A stretch of DNA of 64,000 bases from CAG-841 sp963656825 (lineage in GTDB: Bacteria > Bacillota > Clostridia > Oscillospirales > CAG-272), in the NCBI GenBank assembly GCA_963656825.1, contig CAVKJG010000002.1:9235-73234 (forward strand). Direction: 5' to 3'. Under the pieces are notes generated by a model that ran no database searches, was not told the origin of the DNA, and saw only the letters and a list, made by a program, of their open reading frames with translations. Shown piece by piece: positions 1 through 8,100 of this stretch. Within the stretch, counting starts at the first letter, position 1. Each line of letters begins with the position of its first letter. The translations under genes and the position numbers were made by a program.

Positions 1-16
1 AGAAAGGACTTATGAA

Positions 17-643
17 ATGAAAAAAATATCTTTATTGGCGATTTTATTGGCTATTGTAATATTATTTGTGGCGTGCGATACAACTACAGAAACCGAATCC
101 AAATCTATTACAGAAACCGAATCCAAGCTATATCAGACTTTGAATATAATATACAACAACGAGGCGCTTCGTATGCAGTATATTCTCCGTGCGTGGGAGT
201 TCACAAATCGTTACAGCAACAGCTCGTACTATGACGATGATGAATATTGGAAAGCCTACTCAAAAAAGCTATCAATAAGCGAAGATGATATAGAGGAAGG
301 CATACTCTTATTGCTCCCAAATGTGAAGTCGTTTGATGATGAATTTTTATCGCAGTGTCTCAGAATTCTTAATTGCGCGATCACGGTTGCAGCAAATAGC
401 GTAAACAAAATTACATCTGAAACTGTTGAATCTTGTATGGCGGACGCCAAAACATATCTAAAAGAAATCAAGGATAAATCCGAAACTTATGACACCTTTC
501 AGGATTATTACATAATGATATGTGAAATGCACGATTGGACGACCTCTCCCAGTGGTACATATATAAGCTCAACGGCGAAATTTTCAGGGTACAGCGATAG
601 AGCTTCAGCATATCAACGGGAACTCCAATTTGTCGTAGAATGA
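17..643 (+). CDS. Putative lipoprotein of unknown function
   Basis: The 208-residue product starts with a short basic stretch, a hydrophobic helix and a lipobox-like end (LFVAC, Cys at about residue 20), so it is probably exported and lipid-anchored. The rest is charged, predicted mostly helical, and matches no family I recognise. A purine-rich AAAGGA precedes the ATG. The gene is clearly more AT-rich than the housekeeping genes to its right and lies next to a partial copy of the tmRNA 3' end, so it may be the edge of an island integrated at ssrA (inference). The promoter, if any, lies outside the window. Confidence 0.7.
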   Translation: MKKISLLAILLAIVILFVACDTTTETESKSITETESKLYQTLNIIYNNEALRMQYILRAWEFTNRYSNSSYYDDDEYWKAYSKKLSISEDDIEEGILLLLPNVKSFDDEFLSQCLRILNCAITVAANSVNKITSETVESCMADAKTYLKEIKDKSETYDTFQDYYIMICEMHDWTTSPSGTYISSTAKFSGYSDRASAYQRELQFVVE

Positions 644-726
644 ACCGCTTTGTAAACGCACAAAAACGAAATTCTATCAAAAAAGATATGCGTGTACATC
701 TATACCACACAGCGTAGTCTAATACC

Positions 727-741
727 CCCGAGGAGAATCGA
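727..741. repeat. 15-bp direct repeat of the ssrA 3' end (att-like)
   Basis: CCCGAGGAGAATCGA here is identical to 880-894, inside the T-arm/acceptor region of ssrA. The 3' end of tmRNA genes is a common integration site for genomic islands. The repeat is short, so chance or an ancient event is possible. Confidence 0.45.
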
Positions 742-826
742 TTTTCGCAGCTCTACGCTGCTCGGTCGTCACGGCTCTGACAGCCGTCTAAGGCTGTCAT
801 TCACTTCCGCTCCTTCGATTCCCCTC
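730..826. repeat. Structured segment bounded by inverted T-arm-like sequences
   Basis: GAGGAGAATCGA at 730-741 is nearly the reverse complement (11 of 12) of TCGATTCCCCTC at 815-826. Between them are two perfect small hairpins, GCAGC/GCTGC (747-761) and TGACAGCC/GGCTGTCA (778-799). No gene is visible. It could be a REP/MITE-like repeat or the remnant of an att region. Confidence 0.4.
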
Positions 827-842
827 TATTTGATCGCAAAAA

Positions 843-872
843 GAAAAGCACCCCTGTGGGTGCTTTTCTTTT
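843..872 (-). terminator. Terminator after ssrA
   Basis: The hairpin AAAAGCACCC-CTGT-GGGTGCTTTT lies just beyond the CCA end of tmRNA. It has A/T runs on both sides and could act in both directions. Confidence 0.8.
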
Positions 873-1226
873 TGGTGGACCCGAGGAGAATCGAACTCCT
901 GTCCGAAAAACGATCCGCGGGGCTTTCTCCGAGCGCATTTTGTCATTTGAAATTCCCTTCGCGCAGCGCCGGCAAACAGGCTCTGCACATCGGTAGCTTT
1001 TTAATGCATGACGGCGTCAAAAGCTAAAAAGCCGTTCACGTTCATCGCTGTGTCATGCCCAGACCGAAGCCGCGATACTCATCGGCAGGACACCCGCGCA
1101 CTCAGGCAGCGAGAGCTAAATCGTTATTATTAGCGTTTAATTTTAAGTTTGCACAGTTTTGTGGAGCTTGTGCGGCTCCGCTCGCTTACCCCGTTTCATG
1201 TTCCCCGTCGAAACCTTTACGGGCCC
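873..1226 (-). ncRNA. ssrA: tmRNA (transfer-messenger RNA)
   Basis: tmRNA rescues ribosomes stalled on broken mRNAs by adding a degradation tag. On the minus strand the gene starts GGGCCCGUAAAGGUUUCGACGG, cut here for length to its hallmark core GUUUCGAC, and ends with a T-arm, GGGUCCA and an encoded CCA. The acceptor halves GGGCCCG and CGGGUCC pair over seven positions with one G-U. The tag frame is at 1102-1152 and reads ANLKLNANNNDLALAA followed by stop; the LALAA end is typical. The length of about 354 nt is normal. The 5' end lies only 4 bp after the smpB stop codon, so tmRNA is probably cut from an smpB-ssrA transcript. Confidence 0.96.
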
Positions 1227-1230
1227 TTGA

Positions 1231-1701
1231 TTATCTTGTTTTCTGCCGCTCATAGCGGTCGATATCGCGTGCTTCCGCCTTTTTGGCTTCCGCCTCGCGC
1301 TTATCATAAAGCTTTTTACCCCTGCAAAGACCGATTTCGACCTTTACATATCTTCCGGCAAAATAAAGCGAAAGCGGAACAAGAGTCAGTCCCTCCTGCC
1401 CTGTTTTTGCAAGCAGCTTTATAATTTCTTTTTTATGCATTAAAAGCTTTCTGTCGCGTATCGGATCGCGGTTGAAGATATTTCCCTTTTCATACGGGCT
1501 TATATGCACGCCCGTCATAAAAAGCTCGCCTTTTTCAATATAGCAATATGAATCCTTAAGATTTACCGCACCCACGCGCAGACTTTTTACTTCCGTGCCG
1601 AAAAGCTCGATTCCGGCTTCGTAGCTGTCAAGGACAAAATAGTCGTGACGGGCTTTTTTGTTCTGCGCTATCGTTTTATGTGCATAATTTTCAGTCGCCA
1701 T
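1231..1701 (-). CDS. smpB: SsrA-binding protein SmpB
   Basis: SmpB binds the tRNA-like part of tmRNA and brings it to stalled ribosomes. The 156 residues match the family length. The conserved GTEVKSLRVGAVNLKDSY block is at about residues 35-52, with the OB-fold core around it and a basic C-terminal tail ending ERQKTR that would fold in the decoding centre. The partner RNA gene starts 4 bp downstream, a tight pairing that supports the assignment. A consensus promoter lies upstream at 1736-1764. Confidence 0.97.
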   Translation of the reverse strand: MATENYAHKTIAQNKKARHDYFVLDSYEAGIELFGTEVKSLRVGAVNLKDSYCYIEKGELFMTGVHISPYEKGNIFNRDPIRDRKLLMHKKEIIKLLAKTGQEGLTLVPLSLYFAGRYVKVEIGLCRGKKLYDKREAEAKKAEARDIDRYERQKTR

Positions 1702-1735
1702 AAACTATTTTCTCCCCTTTCTTCAATGCTTAGTT

Positions 1736-1764
1736 ATTTTATCACAATCAATATCCCGTGTCAA
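1736..1764 (-). promoter_or_regulatory. Sigma-A promoter of smpB-ssrA
   Basis: On the minus strand TTGACA (1764-1759), a 17-bp spacer and TAAAAT (1741-1736). Confidence 0.8.
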
Positions 1765-1796
1765 CTCTCACCGCACGACAAATTCTGCGGTATTTT

Positions 1797-2612
1797 TCAG
1801 CTGCGGTTTTTGTTTTTCGGATTTATCTGCGAAAGCAGCGCGCGGAAAAACATATCTATTTTATCGTCGATTGTCGATGCTTTCTCGCTTTGCGACGGCT
1901 TTTCCTCCTGCATTTTCTGCGCCTTGTCGGCGGAGGAGGTCATTTCCTTTGTCAGCTTTTTTATCTGCTCGCAATAATCCTCTGCCGCCGTATTGTACAT
2001 TTTCTTTATTTTGCCCTCCGTAGCGCCGGCTTTTGCATTGGCTTCGCTTATTATATTTTCTGCTCTGAGCTTTGCCTGCGAAAGCAATTCCTCCGCTTTT
2101 TCCTCAGCCGACAAAATCACTTCCTTTGCTTCTTCTCCCGCTTTGCATATCATTTCTTCGGCTTTTATGCGGATTTTTTCAACCACCTCGCCGGTAAGAG
2201 CTTCACCGCTCCCGCGGCGTTCGTATTCCGCTATGCGTGACGCCATTCCGGCAAGCGAAGCCTTCAGCTCTTCTTCGCGCTTTTCCGCGGCATAAAGCCG
2301 ACAGGCAAGCTCGTCAAGCATCTGCGAAAGCTCTTTTCTGCGCTCGCAGGCAGAAGCCTTATCCTTCTTTGCTTTGAGCGCCGCATTTTCCGATGAATAT
2401 GCCTCGCACGCAAGCTCGTCAAGCATACGCGAAAGCTCCTCTATGCGCAGCTTTGCGTCGGAAACCGCCCTGCGCTGATTTTCCGCCTCGGCTTTAAGCT
2501 CGTTTTCCCTGCGCGCAAAATCAAGACTTATCTTTTCTATGTATTTGTTTACGTCCTTTTTGGAATATCCGCCCAGCGCGCTTCTGAGCATAACCATTTT
2601 TTCGTTGCTCAT
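1797..2612 (-). CDS. DivIVA-domain coiled-coil protein
   Basis: The N-terminus (MSNEKMVMLRSALGGYSKKD, then VNKYIEKI) resembles the membrane- and pole-binding domain of DivIVA/GpsB proteins, including the GYSKKDVNKYI pattern. The rest, about residues 30-240, is a long Glu/Lys/Ala-rich coiled coil, as expected for a scaffold that places division or cell-wall enzymes. The start at 2612 is chosen because GCGGAGG sits 7 bp before it; an ATG 15 bp earlier would overlap that ribosome site. It has its own promoter in the divergent gap. Which cell-cycle partner it serves cannot be read from the sequence. Confidence 0.75.
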   Translation of the reverse strand: MSNEKMVMLRSALGGYSKKDVNKYIEKISLDFARRENELKAEAENQRRAVSDAKLRIEELSRMLDELACEAYSSENAALKAKKDKASACERRKELSQMLDELACRLYAAEKREEELKASLAGMASRIAEYERRGSGEALTGEVVEKIRIKAEEMICKAGEEAKEVILSAEEKAEELLSQAKLRAENIISEANAKAGATEGKIKKMYNTAAEDYCEQIKKLTKEMTSSADKAQKMQEEKPSQSEKASTIDDKIDMFFRALLSQINPKNKNRS

Positions 2613-2644
2613 AAAAATCCTCCGCAAAAGCTGTTTTTCGTCTA

Positions 2645-2674
2645 ATTATAACACCATCCCGCCGTTTTTGTAAA
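2645..2674 (-). promoter_or_regulatory. Promoter of the DivIVA-like gene
   Basis: Minus strand TTTACA (2674-2669), 18-bp spacer, TATAAT (2650-2645). Confidence 0.65.
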
Positions 2675-2701
2675 CAAAAACAGCAAAATTGTTAAAAACT
2701 C

Positions 2702-2730
2702 TTTACACAAAATTGCTTTTAGGGTATAAT
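2702..2730 (+). promoter_or_regulatory. Promoter of the SGNH hydrolase-FkbM unit
   Basis: TTTACA (2702-2707), 17-bp spacer, TATAAT (2725-2730), about 25 bp before a GGAGGA ribosome site. Confidence 0.8.
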
Positions 2731-2770
2731 CGAAGCCGTTGAAACACTTATCACGGAGGATTTTTTGATT

Positions 2771-3424
2771 ATGGAGAAAAAAATTATACGCGCAATGTTC
2801 ACCGGCGACAGCATAACGGACTGTCAGAGAGCCCGTCCCGTCGGCGACGGAGTAGGCACGCTCGGAAACAGCTATGTAGGCAATCTTTTCTGTATGACGT
2901 GGGCTGAAAAACCCGACTGCAAGGTGCGCTTTATGAATTCCGCAACTTCGGGAAATACAAGCCGTCAGCTTCTTGACCGCTTTGACGATGAAGTTCTTGC
3001 ATACAATCCCGATTATCTTTTCATTATGATAGGCGTAAACGACGCGTGGCGCATTGCAGAGCTTCCCGTAAACACAGAAGTTCACATATCGTCTGAAGAA
3101 ACGGCTGCAAATATGGAGCAGATGATCCTCAAAGCAAGAGAAAAGGGCGCAGAGCCGATAATACTTTCTCCGTTCTTTATGGATCTTGACAAAAAAGAAT
3201 TTATGCGTTATCACGTCGATGAGATAAACGCTCTTTACAAAAAGCTCGCAAAAAAATATTCCGTCGGATATATAGACGTGCAGAGCGCCATAGACAACTG
3301 GATATCGAAGGCAAGCTCCTATATTCTCTCAAGCGATCGCGTTCATCCGAAGGCTATCGGCGTAAGCCTCATAGCAAGAACGATTTTTGAGCATCCCGTT
3401 TTCCGCAGGGTAATAGATCAATGA
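2771..3424 (+). CDS. SGNH/GDSL-family hydrolase
   Basis: SGNH hydrolases are small serine esterases that often remove acyl groups from sugars or lipids. The blocks are in order: GDSITD near residue 12 (nucleophile Ser), an NSATSGNT glycine block, GVNDAW (Asn of the oxyanion hole) and DRVHP near the C-terminus (catalytic Asp and His). There is no signal peptide, so it probably acts in the cytoplasm. GGAGGA at 2755-2760 serves either ATG 2771 or an in-frame TTG at 2765. The stop overlaps the start of the next gene (ATGA), so the two are translationally coupled. The substrate is unknown. Confidence 0.85.
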   Translation: MEKKIIRAMFTGDSITDCQRARPVGDGVGTLGNSYVGNLFCMTWAEKPDCKVRFMNSATSGNTSRQLLDRFDDEVLAYNPDYLFIMIGVNDAWRIAELPVNTEVHISSEETAANMEQMILKAREKGAEPIILSPFFMDLDKKEFMRYHVDEINALYKKLAKKYSVGYIDVQSAIDNWISKASSYILSSDRVHPKAIGVSLIARTIFEHPVFRRVIDQ

Positions 3425-4506
3425 TAAAATCCGTTTTCGGAGAAGAAGAGCTTTGGTCTGTTCTCGGGGAAAGCTCTTCTCCCGTTCTGCTCTACGGCAC
3501 GGGCGACGGCGCGGATAAAATTCTTTCCGTAATGGAGAGAAAAGGCATAAAAGCGAGCGGCTTTTTTGCCTCCGACGGCTTTGTCAGGGACAGATATTTT
3601 CACGGCTTTCACGTTATGTCGTTTTCCGAAGCGGAAGAAAAATACGGCGATTTTACCGTGCTTGTGGCGTTCGGCTCGTCACGATCGGAGGTTATCGAAA
3701 ACGTAAAATATATAGCTTCCCGTCACAGACTGTTTATTCCCGACGTTCCCGTCTGCGGCAAAAACCTTTTTGACGCAGACTTTTATCTTTCAAATCTCGA
3801 CAGCATCGGCGAGGCTCGCAAGCTCCTTGGCGACGGGCGCTCCGTCGATGTTTTTGACAGCATCATAAAATTCAAGCTTTCCGGAAAGCCAGAATATCTT
3901 TACCTTGGCGAATGTTCCGAGGAAGAGACCTTTTCTCTGCTCTCCGGCGGATACGGCGCTTATGCCGATCTCGGCGCATACACCGGCGACACCGTAAAAA
4001 AAGCTCTTTCGCTCTGCCCTTCGATAAAAAAGGTCTGCGCATTTGAGCCTGCAAAAAAGCCCTTTGAAAAGCTTTCACAATATTGCGAGTCCGTATCGGG
4101 TGTTGATTTCACCCTTGTAAATGCGTGCGCGTGGGATAAAAGCGAAACCCTTGAGCTTTCCGACGGCGGAGGCAGAGGCTCGCACATTTCGTCATCGGCG
4201 TCGCTTTCGGGAGCAAAAACCAAAGCCGCGGTCTGCATATCGCCGGACGAGGCTTGCGGTTTTCGCGGCGAAAGGCTGCTTATAAAATACGACGTCGAAG
4301 GGGCGGAGGAAAAAGCGCTCCTCGGCTCCGTTTCGCTTATAAAAAACAACGACACCGAGCTTGCGGTGTCGCTGTATCACAGAAGCGAAGATATATTTTC
4401 CCTTGTCCTGCTCGCGCACAGGCTCATGCCGGAGCGAAAGCTTTATCTGCGGCGGTTTGCCGGCTTTCCCGCGTGGGACATAAATCTTTTCGTAAGCAAA
4501 AAATAA
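3421..4506 (+). CDS. FkbM-family methyltransferase-like protein
   Basis: Two parts are visible. Residues about 20-110 form a Rossmann-like region (VLLYGTGDGADKI near residue 23) like the N-terminal domains found before sugar-modifying enzymes. Residues about 175-361 match the SAM-dependent FkbM fold: GAYADLGAYTGDTV (SAM loop), CAFEPAKKPFEKL, VNACAW, LLIKYDVEGAEEKAL and a closing W-D-INLF. FkbM enzymes O-methylate sugars or polyketides. The target here is unknown. Coupling to an SGNH esterase suggests a shared role in glycan or acyl-sugar modification (inference). Confidence 0.75.
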   Translation: MIKSVFGEEELWSVLGESSSPVLLYGTGDGADKILSVMERKGIKASGFFASDGFVRDRYFHGFHVMSFSEAEEKYGDFTVLVAFGSSRSEVIENVKYIASRHRLFIPDVPVCGKNLFDADFYLSNLDSIGEARKLLGDGRSVDVFDSIIKFKLSGKPEYLYLGECSEEETFSLLSGGYGAYADLGAYTGDTVKKALSLCPSIKKVCAFEPAKKPFEKLSQYCESVSGVDFTLVNACAWDKSETLELSDGGGRGSHISSSASLSGAKTKAAVCISPDEACGFRGERLLIKYDVEGAEEKALLGSVSLIKNNDTELAVSLYHRSEDIFSLVLLAHRLMPERKLYLRRFAGFPAWDINLFVSKK

Positions 4507-4508
4507 TA

Positions 4509-5435
4509 TCAGAGCGAGGAAGCTATGACGGTCGCAGTTCCTTTGAGCGTCACGTTTCCCGAGGCGGCGGCGACAAAAACGCTTCCGCCTTTTTTTGCGC
4601 TTATTTTTTCGCCCGAACAGAAAATTTCACATTCTCCGTCCGTTATCATCAGATGAAGAAAGCTTTCTTCTCTGGCGCAGACGGTTTTTTCGCCGTCCAC
4701 GGCAAGCGCGCGAACCTCAAAATATTTGCAGGAGGCTATCACCTCGCCCTTCTTTTCGACTTTCACAGCTTCGGGATCGAAACGTTCTATAACGTCAAGG
4801 GCAGGCTCTATATGCAGCTGACGGAGCGAGCCGTCCGGCTGACGACGGTTGTAGTCGTAAACGCGGTACGTTATGTTTGAATTCTGCTGTATTTCGGCAA
4901 TGAGAATTCCCGCGCCTATCGCGTGAACAAGTCCCGACGGGATAAAATACGTTTCGCCCGACTTTACCTCAACATAGTTCATAAGGCTTTCGAGCGTGCC
5001 GTCGGCTATGGCTTTTTTGAGCTCATCCCTTGTGTATTTTCTTTTCAGACCGTAGATAAGCCTTGCGCCGGGCTTTGCGTCAACTATATACCACATCTCC
5101 GTTTTGCCCATATCGTCCGTATGAGAAAGCGCATATTCATCATCGGGATGCACCTGTATGGAAAGGTCGGATTGTGCGTCTATCAGCTTTATAAGCAGCG
5201 GAAAGCGGTCACCTTTATGCTTTGTTCCGAGCGCCTGCGGATTTTCGCGCACGAATTCCGAAAGAAGTCTGCCGGAATATTTTCCGCTTATAATTTCATT
5301 GTCGCCGTCGCCGCGACAGGTGAGCTCCCACGCCTCCGCTATTTTTTCTCCCTTTTCGCCCATTCCGTAATCTCTTGAAAGGCGTTCTCCTCCCCAGATT
5401 ATATGCTTTGTAACGGGCTTCAGCTCAAACATCAT
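4509..5435 (-). CDS. manA: Class I mannose-6-phosphate isomerase
   Basis: Interconverts fructose-6-phosphate and mannose-6-phosphate. The 308 residues fit the short Firmicute type. The zinc-site motifs are visible: QVHPDD at 94-99, KTEMWYI at 111-117 and a YFIPSGLVHAIG block at about 167-178, with EAWEL at 34-38. GGAGG lies 9 bp before the first of two adjacent ATGs. Downstream is convergent with the FkbM gene. It could feed GDP-mannose synthesis or mannose use; a mannoside-active GH130 is encoded at 59 kb. Confidence 0.93.
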   Translation of the reverse strand: MMFELKPVTKHIIWGGERLSRDYGMGEKGEKIAEAWELTCRGDGDNEIISGKYSGRLLSEFVRENPQALGTKHKGDRFPLLIKLIDAQSDLSIQVHPDDEYALSHTDDMGKTEMWYIVDAKPGARLIYGLKRKYTRDELKKAIADGTLESLMNYVEVKSGETYFIPSGLVHAIGAGILIAEIQQNSNITYRVYDYNRRQPDGSLRQLHIEPALDVIERFDPEAVKVEKKGEVIASCKYFEVRALAVDGEKTVCAREESFLHLMITDGECEIFCSGEKISAKKGGSVFVAAASGNVTLKGTATVIASSL

Positions 5436-5505
5436 AATTTTATTCCTCCGCTGTGATTTTTACAGAAAACATAATATCACAAGGCAAAGCTTTTTTCAAT
5501 ACTTT

Positions 5506-5958
5506 TCACAGCTTTCGGATATAGTCGGCTATTTTCTCCGCATTATTGCAGCTTACAAGAAAAATATATCTTCCGCGCGAAAGCACAACCGCGCCCGATT
5601 TTTTTCTTGCGCGACGGTTTACGACAGCAAGCATTTCGGGCTTGTGCGATACGTCGCAAAGCTCTATGACGTCTATTTCCCCGCCCGAAAAGCCGCAAAA
5701 AAGAAATACCGCGCAGCTTTTTACGTTTTCAAACGCGGTTATGTTTCCTCCCTCCGAAAACATTCTTGCAAGAAGCTCGTCGGAAAGCTCCCTTTCGCAT
5801 TTTTCTCCGCGCGCGTAGACAACGCCCGTTTCCGAAAGCGAAAATTCATCGGTTATCATATTAAGCTTTTGCAAAGCCGAGCCCTCACGCTCCGCTCCGC
5901 ATCCGACAAGGACAAGCAAAGCAAAAACCGCCAGAGCAAAACAAACTGTCTTTTTCAT
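5506..5958 (-). CDS. Small lipoprotein, DUF4358-like
   Basis: The 150-residue product has a signal peptide ending in a lipobox (LVLVGC, Cys at 20). The mature part has an internal repeat of beta-rich, Asp/Glu-containing segments and the end VVLSRGRYIFLVSCNNAEKI, which resembles DUF4358 lipoproteins common in Clostridia. That family assignment is from memory of the pattern and is tentative. The function is unknown. GGAGGG lies just before the ATG. Confidence 0.6.
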   Translation of the reverse strand: MKKTVCFALAVFALLVLVGCGAEREGSALQKLNMITDEFSLSETGVVYARGEKCERELSDELLARMFSEGGNITAFENVKSCAVFLFCGFSGGEIDVIELCDVSHKPEMLAVVNRRARKKSGAVVLSRGRYIFLVSCNNAEKIADYIRKL

Positions 5959-5995
5959 AAATATCCCTCCGGAATAAGAATATTTATCGTCTTAT

Positions 5996-6031
5996 CAAAA
6001 AATTCCCCGCCAAAGCGGAGAATTTTTTATT
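5996..6031. terminator. Hairpin between divergent genes
   Basis: ATTCCCCGCC-AAA-GCGGAGAAT (one mismatch) is flanked by A and T runs, so it looks like a bidirectional terminator. It lies between two divergently transcribed genes, where a terminator is unexpected; it could be an attenuator in either 5' leader. Confidence 0.5.
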
Positions 6032-6107
6032 TCGGCTTACGGAGGCGATAAACCGCACATAAAAACAGGTCGGGAAAGAAAAACTAAAAATAAAAAAGGA
6101 CAAGAAA

Positions 6108-6986
6108 ATGTCACAGACAAGAACAGATCTTGCCGCCGAGCTTTATAGCGAAAAGCTGAAAGCCTACGCAAAAGAAAATCGCGGAAAGCCGGACGGCATA
6201 AAAGAAACCGAAAAAGACGCCGGCGACGGCATAACCGTAAGCGAAATAGAAATAGAAAACGAGCATGGGGCAAGCCTGCTCGAAAAACCCGTAGGCAAAT
6301 ATATAACCGTGTCGTTTCCCACCGCGCGGGATATGGACTTTACATTGCTGAAAAGCGCGGCAAACGCCGTCGCAAAGGAAATAAAAGCGCTTGTCTGCGG
6401 ACTTGCCGAAAAGCCGGAAAGTCTGCTTTTCTGCGGACTCGGGAACAGACTTCTTTCCGCCGACGCCGTGGGACCTGCCGCTTTTGACCGCGTCATCGCA
6501 ACAAGACATCTGAAAATATCAAGCCCCGAGGTTTTTGAAAAGGCCCATCTTTTTGACGTCAGTTCCATTTCTCCGGGCGTGACCGCGCAGACGGGCATAG
6601 AAGCCTGCAGCATAATCAAATCCGTTATCGCGTCCGAAAAGCCCGACCTTGTAATAGTTGCCGACGCGCTTGCGGCAAAAAGCAGAGAGCGGCTTGCCCG
6701 AACCGTTCAGATAAGCAACACGGGAATTTCGCCCGGTAGCGGAATAGGCGGCTCGCACAAGGAAATAAGCATTGATACCGTGGGAATACCCGTGTTTTCG
6801 ATAGGCACGCCGACGGTTATAGCAACCTCTGTTCTTTCCGGCGACGAAAACGAAAAAGGCGATACGTTTTTCGTTTCTCCGAAGGAAATAGACGTTATGG
6901 CAAAAAATCTGGGCACGCTTATCGGCTGCGCCGTAAACCGTGCGTTTCAGCCCGCGATTTCATATGAAGAAATGCTCTTTCTGTAA
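6108..6986 (+). CDS. gpr: Germination protease GPR
   Basis: GPR is the aspartic-type endopeptidase that degrades small acid-soluble spore proteins at germination; it is made as a zymogen in the forespore. The N-terminus has the family's RTDLAxE pattern. GLGNRLLSADAVGP (about 105-118) and PDLVIVADALAAKS (about 183-196) hold the two conserved aspartates, and SNTGISPGSGIGG (about 207-220) is typical. 292 residues is slightly short for the family. spoIIP follows 65 bp downstream, the classical gpr-spoIIP pair. Confidence 0.95.
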   Translation: MSQTRTDLAAELYSEKLKAYAKENRGKPDGIKETEKDAGDGITVSEIEIENEHGASLLEKPVGKYITVSFPTARDMDFTLLKSAANAVAKEIKALVCGLAEKPESLLFCGLGNRLLSADAVGPAAFDRVIATRHLKISSPEVFEKAHLFDVSSISPGVTAQTGIEACSIIKSVIASEKPDLVIVADALAAKSRERLARTVQISNTGISPGSGIGGSHKEISIDTVGIPVFSIGTPTVIATSVLSGDENEKGDTFFVSPKEIDVMAKNLGTLIGCAVNRAFQPAISYEEMLFL

Positions 6987-7051
6987 TAAAACGGGACTTG
7001 CCGCAGTATATATTGTTATGAAAACAAATATACAAAGCGAGGTTTTGAAAA

Positions 7052-8056
7052 ATGAACGAGCTTCCCGCAGCAGAAAGCCAGCAGATGATACCTTATATAA
7101 AAGAACGCAAAAAGTCCGGCGTGTCACGAATAATTTTCCTTTTCGCCGTAACAGGCATAGTCGCCGCGATATGTATAACGCTGCTTAAATCGTCGAAAGG
7201 AAGCCTTTCCGGCTTGTTTGGATTTTTGAGCGGAAAGGAAAGTTCTGTCACAACCACAGACAATGAAACCACCTCCTCCCCCGCAGAAAAAGAAGATATT
7301 TACAGCTACGATATATCAACCCTTCCCGAAGGGAAAAAAGCGATAATCCCCGCCGATCTTTCCGCGGAAAAGCAGGGCAAACGCTACTTTTCGGACACGG
7401 ACGTTTCCGTAACCGATACCGGCGCGACGCTTGCAAAGGTTCAGGCGGGAAAAACCTCCGTGCTTATAGTCTGCACGCATCCGTATGAAAGCTACTGCAA
7501 TGAAAAGCTGCTTTGCTACGGCGACGATTTTTCAGCCGTGGGCGGAGAAAATACCGTTGACGCGCTTGCACGCGAGCTTACGGTTTCCCTGCTCGGACTC
7601 GGAATAGGTGCGGAATATCTCGACCTCGGAATAACCTCGGCGAAAAATTCCTATTCAAAAGCAAAAACAAAAATCGAAGACTATCTGAAAAAGCACCCCG
7701 ATATAGTTTATGTGATAGATCTTCATCGCGGAACAGAAACGGACAGCGACGGAAATCTTCTCGCGCCCATAACCGAAAAGGACGGCGACATCTACGCTCA
7801 GATGGGCTTTTCCGTCGGCACGGAAAATAAATCCGCGTCAAAATCGCTGCCTGCGGTAAACACTTTATACAAAAAAATATCGGAGCGTTTTCCCTTTCTT
7901 CTTATGCCCACGCGGATAAGCGAAGCTACGTTAAATCAGCAGCTTTCCCCTACCGTGATAACGCTTGACATCGGCACCTGTGCAAACACCTACTTATCGG
8001 CTGAAAATACTGCTAAATTCTTTGCGTTTATCTTTGCCGAAGCCGTAAAAGACTAA
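7052..8056 (+). CDS. spoIIP: Stage II sporulation protein P
   Basis: SpoIIP is the amidase/endopeptidase of the SpoIIDMP engulfment machine, which degrades peptidoglycan around the forespore. It has one N-terminal membrane helix (about residues 28-50), a low-complexity Thr/Ser/Glu linker, then the catalytic domain with CTHPYESY (about 146-153; zinc-binding His and Glu), DLHRGTE (about 225-231) and a C-terminal LDIGTCANTYLSAE block. The usual reading of the second motif is DIHRD; here the last Asp is Gly. AGCGAGG precedes the ATG. A terminator follows the stop. Confidence 0.93.
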   Translation: MNELPAAESQQMIPYIKERKKSGVSRIIFLFAVTGIVAAICITLLKSSKGSLSGLFGFLSGKESSVTTTDNETTSSPAEKEDIYSYDISTLPEGKKAIIPADLSAEKQGKRYFSDTDVSVTDTGATLAKVQAGKTSVLIVCTHPYESYCNEKLLCYGDDFSAVGGENTVDALARELTVSLLGLGIGAEYLDLGITSAKNSYSKAKTKIEDYLKKHPDIVYVIDLHRGTETDSDGNLLAPITEKDGDIYAQMGFSVGTENKSASKSLPAVNTLYKKISERFPFLLMPTRISEATLNQQLSPTVITLDIGTCANTYLSAENTAKFFAFIFAEAVKD

Positions 8057-8062
8057 CATAAA

Positions 8063-8093
8063 ACCCGCACCTAAAAATGGGTGCGGTTTTTTA
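8063..8093 (+). terminator. Terminator after gpr-spoIIP
   Basis: Stem CCGCACC/GGTGCGG with one bulge and a loop TAAAAAT, followed by TTTTTTA. Confidence 0.8.
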
Positions 8094-8100
8094 TTTTATA

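Noticed and set aside
692..1424. Several frames across the ssrA gene, plus strand
   Set aside because: They lie over tmRNA and smpB and are explained by those genes.
4254..4880. 208-codon frame across the FkbM-manA junction, plus strand
   Set aside because: Overlaps two clear genes, Arg-rich shadow composition, no start signal.
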